Source: Nocardioides seonyuensis | GTDB lineage: Bacteria; Actinomycetota; Actinomycetes; Propionibacteriales; Nocardioidaceae | NCBI RefSeq assembly: GCF_004683965.1 | Contig: NZ_CP038436.1 | Coordinates: 1 to 64,000 of the forward strand | DNA: 64,000 nt | Reading direction: 5' to 3' | Shown: positions 61,941 through 64,000 of the stretch, piece by piece | Layout: each line of letters starts with the position of its first letter | Numbering within the stretch: the first letter of the stretch is position 1 | The notes under the pieces: generated by a model | The model's input: only the letters and a program-made list of their open reading frames with translations | The model's database searches: none | Told to the model about the DNA's origin: nothing | Position numbers and translations under genes: made by a program

Positions 61941-63409
61941 GCATCCTCGCGATCGACGCCGGCACCACCGGCGTCACTGCCGTCGTCGTCAGCACCGAGG
62001 GCCACATCACCGCCAAGGGCTACCAGGAGTTCCGCCAGCACTTCCCGCGGCCGGGATGGGTCGAGCACTCGGCCGAGGAGATCTGGCAGGCCACCTTGGA
62101 GGCCACCCGCGAGGTGCTGGCCCAGGTCGACCAGTCCGAGCTGACCGCCATCGGCATCACCAACCAACGCGAGACCGTGGTCCTGTGGGACCGCGAGACC
62201 CTCTCCTCGCCCCGTCGCGCCATCGTCTGGCAGGACCGGCGCACCGCCGACATCTGCACCCGGCTGCGCGACGAGGGTCACGAGCAGCGGGTCACCGAGC
62301 TGACCGGGCTCCGCCTCGACCCCTATTTCTCCGGCACCAAGCTCATGTGGCTCGCCGAGCACGAACCCCACACCTGGGCGCTCGTCCAGTCCGGTCGCTA
62401 CGCCGTCGGCACCGTCGACTCCTACCTCATCGCGCGGATGACCCGTGGCACCTGGCACGTCACCGACGTCTCCAACGCCTCGCGCACGCTCCTGCTCGAC
62501 CTCGAGGCCGGCGAGTGGTCAGACGAGCTGTGCTCGCTCTTCGGAGTTCCTCGCGACGCGCTCCCTGACCTGGTGCCCAACTGGGGCGAGGTCGCACCCA
62601 GCGACCCCGCCGTCTTCGCCGGGCTCTCCCTGCCGATCGCCGGCATCGCGGGGGACCAGCAGTCCGCGCTCTTCGGCCAGACGTGCTTCGCCGAGGGCGA
62701 GTCCAAGTGCACCTACGGCACCGGATCGTTCATCCTCACCAACACCGGGACCACGGTGGTGCGCAGCGAGGCGGGCCTGCTCTCGACCGCCGCCTGGCGC
62801 TCACCCGAGGGCGAGACCACCTACGCCCTCGAAGGCGCGATCTTCGTGACGGGAGCCGCCGTGCAGTGGCTCCGCGACGGGCTCCAGATCGTGGGGTCGG
62901 CTGAGGAGACCGCGGCGATCGCGGCAACCGTCCCCGACACCGACGGCGTCGTTTTCGTGCCCGCGCTCACCGGGCTGGGCGCCCCCCACTGGGACCCCCA
63001 CGCGCGCGGCACCATCCTGGGGATCACCCGAGGCACGACCCGGGCACACCTGGTCCGCGCCACCCTCGAGGCGATCGCCTTCGAGGTACGCGACGTGCTC
63101 GAGACGATGCCCGAGGCCGCTGCCGTGCGCGTCGACGGCGGCGCGGCTGCCAACGACCTGCTCTGCCAGCTCCAGGCCGACCAGGTGGGCCTGCCGGTCG
63201 AGCGGCCGAAGATCGTCGAGACCACAGCACTCGGAGCGGCGTTCCTGGCCGGGCTCGGGACCGGTGCGTGGAGCTCGACCGACGACCTGCGCGAGACGTG
63301 GGCGCTGGACCGGCGCTTCGAGCCGACGGGCGACCGCGAGGCCCACGAGGCGTCGTACCGCCGGTGGACGGCGGCCGTCGAGCGCGCCAAGGGTTGGGCG
63401 GAGGTCTAG
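61937..63409 (+). CDS. glpK: Glycerol kinase
   Basis: GlpK phosphorylates glycerol with ATP to glycerol-3-phosphate. The 490-aa FGGY protein begins ILAIDAGTTGVTAVVVSTEG and contains PRPGWVEHSAEEIWQATLEA, AIGITNQRETVVLWDRET, RRAIVWQDRRTADICTRLRD, GLRLDPYFSGTKLMWLAEHE, VGTVDSYLIARMTRGTWHVT and DVSNASRTLLLDLE. It continues GIAGDQQSALFGQTCFAEGE, CTYGTGSFILTNTGTT and GGAAANDLLCQLQADQVGLP. The GTG at 61937 overlaps DUF1028. No transporter or glycerol-3-phosphate dehydrogenase gene is adjacent. Confidence 0.95.
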   Translation: MSILAIDAGTTGVTAVVVSTEGHITAKGYQEFRQHFPRPGWVEHSAEEIWQATLEATREVLAQVDQSELTAIGITNQRETVVLWDRETLSSPRRAIVWQDRRTADICTRLRDEGHEQRVTELTGLRLDPYFSGTKLMWLAEHEPHTWALVQSGRYAVGTVDSYLIARMTRGTWHVTDVSNASRTLLLDLEAGEWSDELCSLFGVPRDALPDLVPNWGEVAPSDPAVFAGLSLPIAGIAGDQQSALFGQTCFAEGESKCTYGTGSFILTNTGTTVVRSEAGLLSTAAWRSPEGETTYALEGAIFVTGAAVQWLRDGLQIVGSAEETAAIAATVPDTDGVVFVPALTGLGAPHWDPHARGTILGITRGTTRAHLVRATLEAIAFEVRDVLETMPEAAAVRVDGGAAANDLLCQLQADQVGLPVERPKIVETTALGAAFLAGLGTGAWSSTDDLRETWALDRRFEPTGDREAHEASYRRWTAAVERAKGWAEV

Positions 63410-63411
63410 CC

Positions 63412-64000
63412 TCAGCGGTCCAGCCTGGCTCGAGCGCGCCGCGCGTCCTCCAGAGCGTTCTCGGCCTCGGCCACCGCTTCCTCGGCCTCGTCGCGGGCCT
63501 CCTCGGCCTCGGCGATCTCGTCGTCCGTCTCTTCCAGGGCACGCTCGTGCTCGGCGATCCGGGTGCGCAGCTCGTCGATCTCCGCCTGGAGCTGCAACGT
63601 CCTGGCTTCCAGCTCGGCGAGCGTCTCCGCCGGCGCGCGCGCTGCGGCCTGCGCCTCCTCCAGGGCGGTCTCTGCCTCGCGCACCCGCTCGTCCGCCGCC
63701 GCCCGCGCCTTCTTGTCGGCCTCGGGATCGGGTACGACGTGCAGCTGGGGCCTGGCGGTCGGCTCCGGGACGGTCACCGATCGCGTCGTCGCCTCGAAGC
63801 CGAGTGCGCCGGGAAGGGCCACCGCAGCGCTCAGGTCGAGCTCACCGACACCGGTCGCCACGATCGGGCTGACGAGGAGCCCGCTGCGCACCGCCTTGGC
63901 CGCGTCGGCGTCGAGCATCGCCGACGTGAGCGTGGCCTCGACCTGCTCGGCGACGGACTCGGTGACCTTGACCCCCTCACCGCGCGCGGTCCGACGAGCG
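63412..64000 (-). CDS. Coiled-coil protein, partial at its N-terminus
   Basis: The stop is at 63412-63414 and the frame runs open to the window edge, so the start lies outside. The visible 196 residues begin ARRTARGEGVKVTESVAEQV and continue EATLTSAMLDADAAKAVRSG. A short beta-rich part follows (VALPGALGFEATTRSVTV), then a long Ala/Glu/Arg coiled coil (EAETALEEAQAAARAPAETL; EIDELRTRIAEHERALEETD; EDARRARARLDR at the end). The type resembles actinobacterial proteins of unknown function with a C-terminal coiled coil. No family is assigned. It converges on glpK with a 2-nt gap. Confidence 0.75.
   Translation of the reverse strand, partial: ARRTARGEGVKVTESVAEQVEATLTSAMLDADAAKAVRSGLLVSPIVATGVGELDLSAAVALPGALGFEATTRSVTVPEPTARPQLHVVPDPEADKKARAAADERVREAETALEEAQAAARAPAETLAELEARTLQLQAEIDELRTRIAEHERALEETDDEIAEAEEARDEAEEAVAEAENALEDARRARARLDR

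Overview
The window is very high-GC DNA with dense, mostly overlapping genes, many GTG starts, and gene families typical of Actinobacteria (Wag31/DivIVA, SepF, a PASTA-domain PknL-like kinase, an Rv2175c-type DNA-binding protein, class II DAHP synthase, a DUF222/13E12 protein). Gene content and order, from memory, follow the Mycobacterium tuberculosis block from wag31 through the dcw cluster to metF, idsA2, Rv2175c, pknL and aroG. Protein flavour suggests a Nocardioidaceae-type organism (Nocardioides or a relative). That placement is inference, not a database result. No rRNA, tRNA, CRISPR array, insertion sequence or prophage was seen.

Layout. Positions 1-9.2 kb (all minus strand) hold a partial DUF222 gene, a membrane protein, dnaE1, a DUF2332 protein, a GNAT-chorismate mutase fusion, an RluA-family pseudouridine synthase, lspA and a DksA/TraR-type protein with a long Lys-Ala-Pro repeat. 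This stretch is full of single-base frameshifts, including in genes that should be essential, and looks like poor-quality sequence rather than gene decay. From about 9.2 kb onward the reading frames are clean. Positions 9.4-28.3 kb (minus) are the division and cell-wall cluster, listed here against transcription: divIVA, yggT, sepF, yggS, pgeF, ftsZ, ftsQ, murC, murG, ftsW, murD, mraY, murF, murE, ftsI, ftsL, rsmH, a 53-aa membrane protein and mraZ. The mraZ promoter carries four 10-bp MraZ-type repeats. Divergent from mraZ, a moxR-DUF58-transglutaminase operon (28.6-33.3 kb) has two similar repeats inside its own candidate promoter.

Positions 33.8-40.3 kb (minus) form a likely SOS mutagenesis operon: a perfect LexA-type box, then DUF6504, a SAV_6107-type HEPN protein, dnaE2, a SAM methyltransferase and a DinB polymerase. 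Positions 40.4-46.1 kb hold small membrane proteins, a YbaK deacylase, a CrtI-like oxidoreductase, a SIMPL protein, metF and a polyprenyl diphosphate synthase. Positions 46.3-47.5 kb are an overlapping Rv2175c-barnase-barstar operon. Positions 47.6-53.2 kb (plus) hold a secreted GH16-like protein, the PASTA kinase, endonuclease IV, an EamA transporter and a zinc-ribbon membrane protein.

Positions 53.2-59.0 kb (minus) hold threonine aldolase, DAHP synthase, an APC permease and a folE-flavoprotein pair. The folE pair has a candidate leaderless promoter and an inverted-repeat operator facing a cysteine-rich HTH regulator. Positions 59.8-63.4 kb (plus) hold a pyrophosphate-type phosphofructokinase, DUF1028 and glycerol kinase. 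The window ends inside a coiled-coil protein gene. Two intergenic regions (about 13.9 and 61.0 kb) carry the same arrangement of two direct plus two inverted 17-18-bp units.
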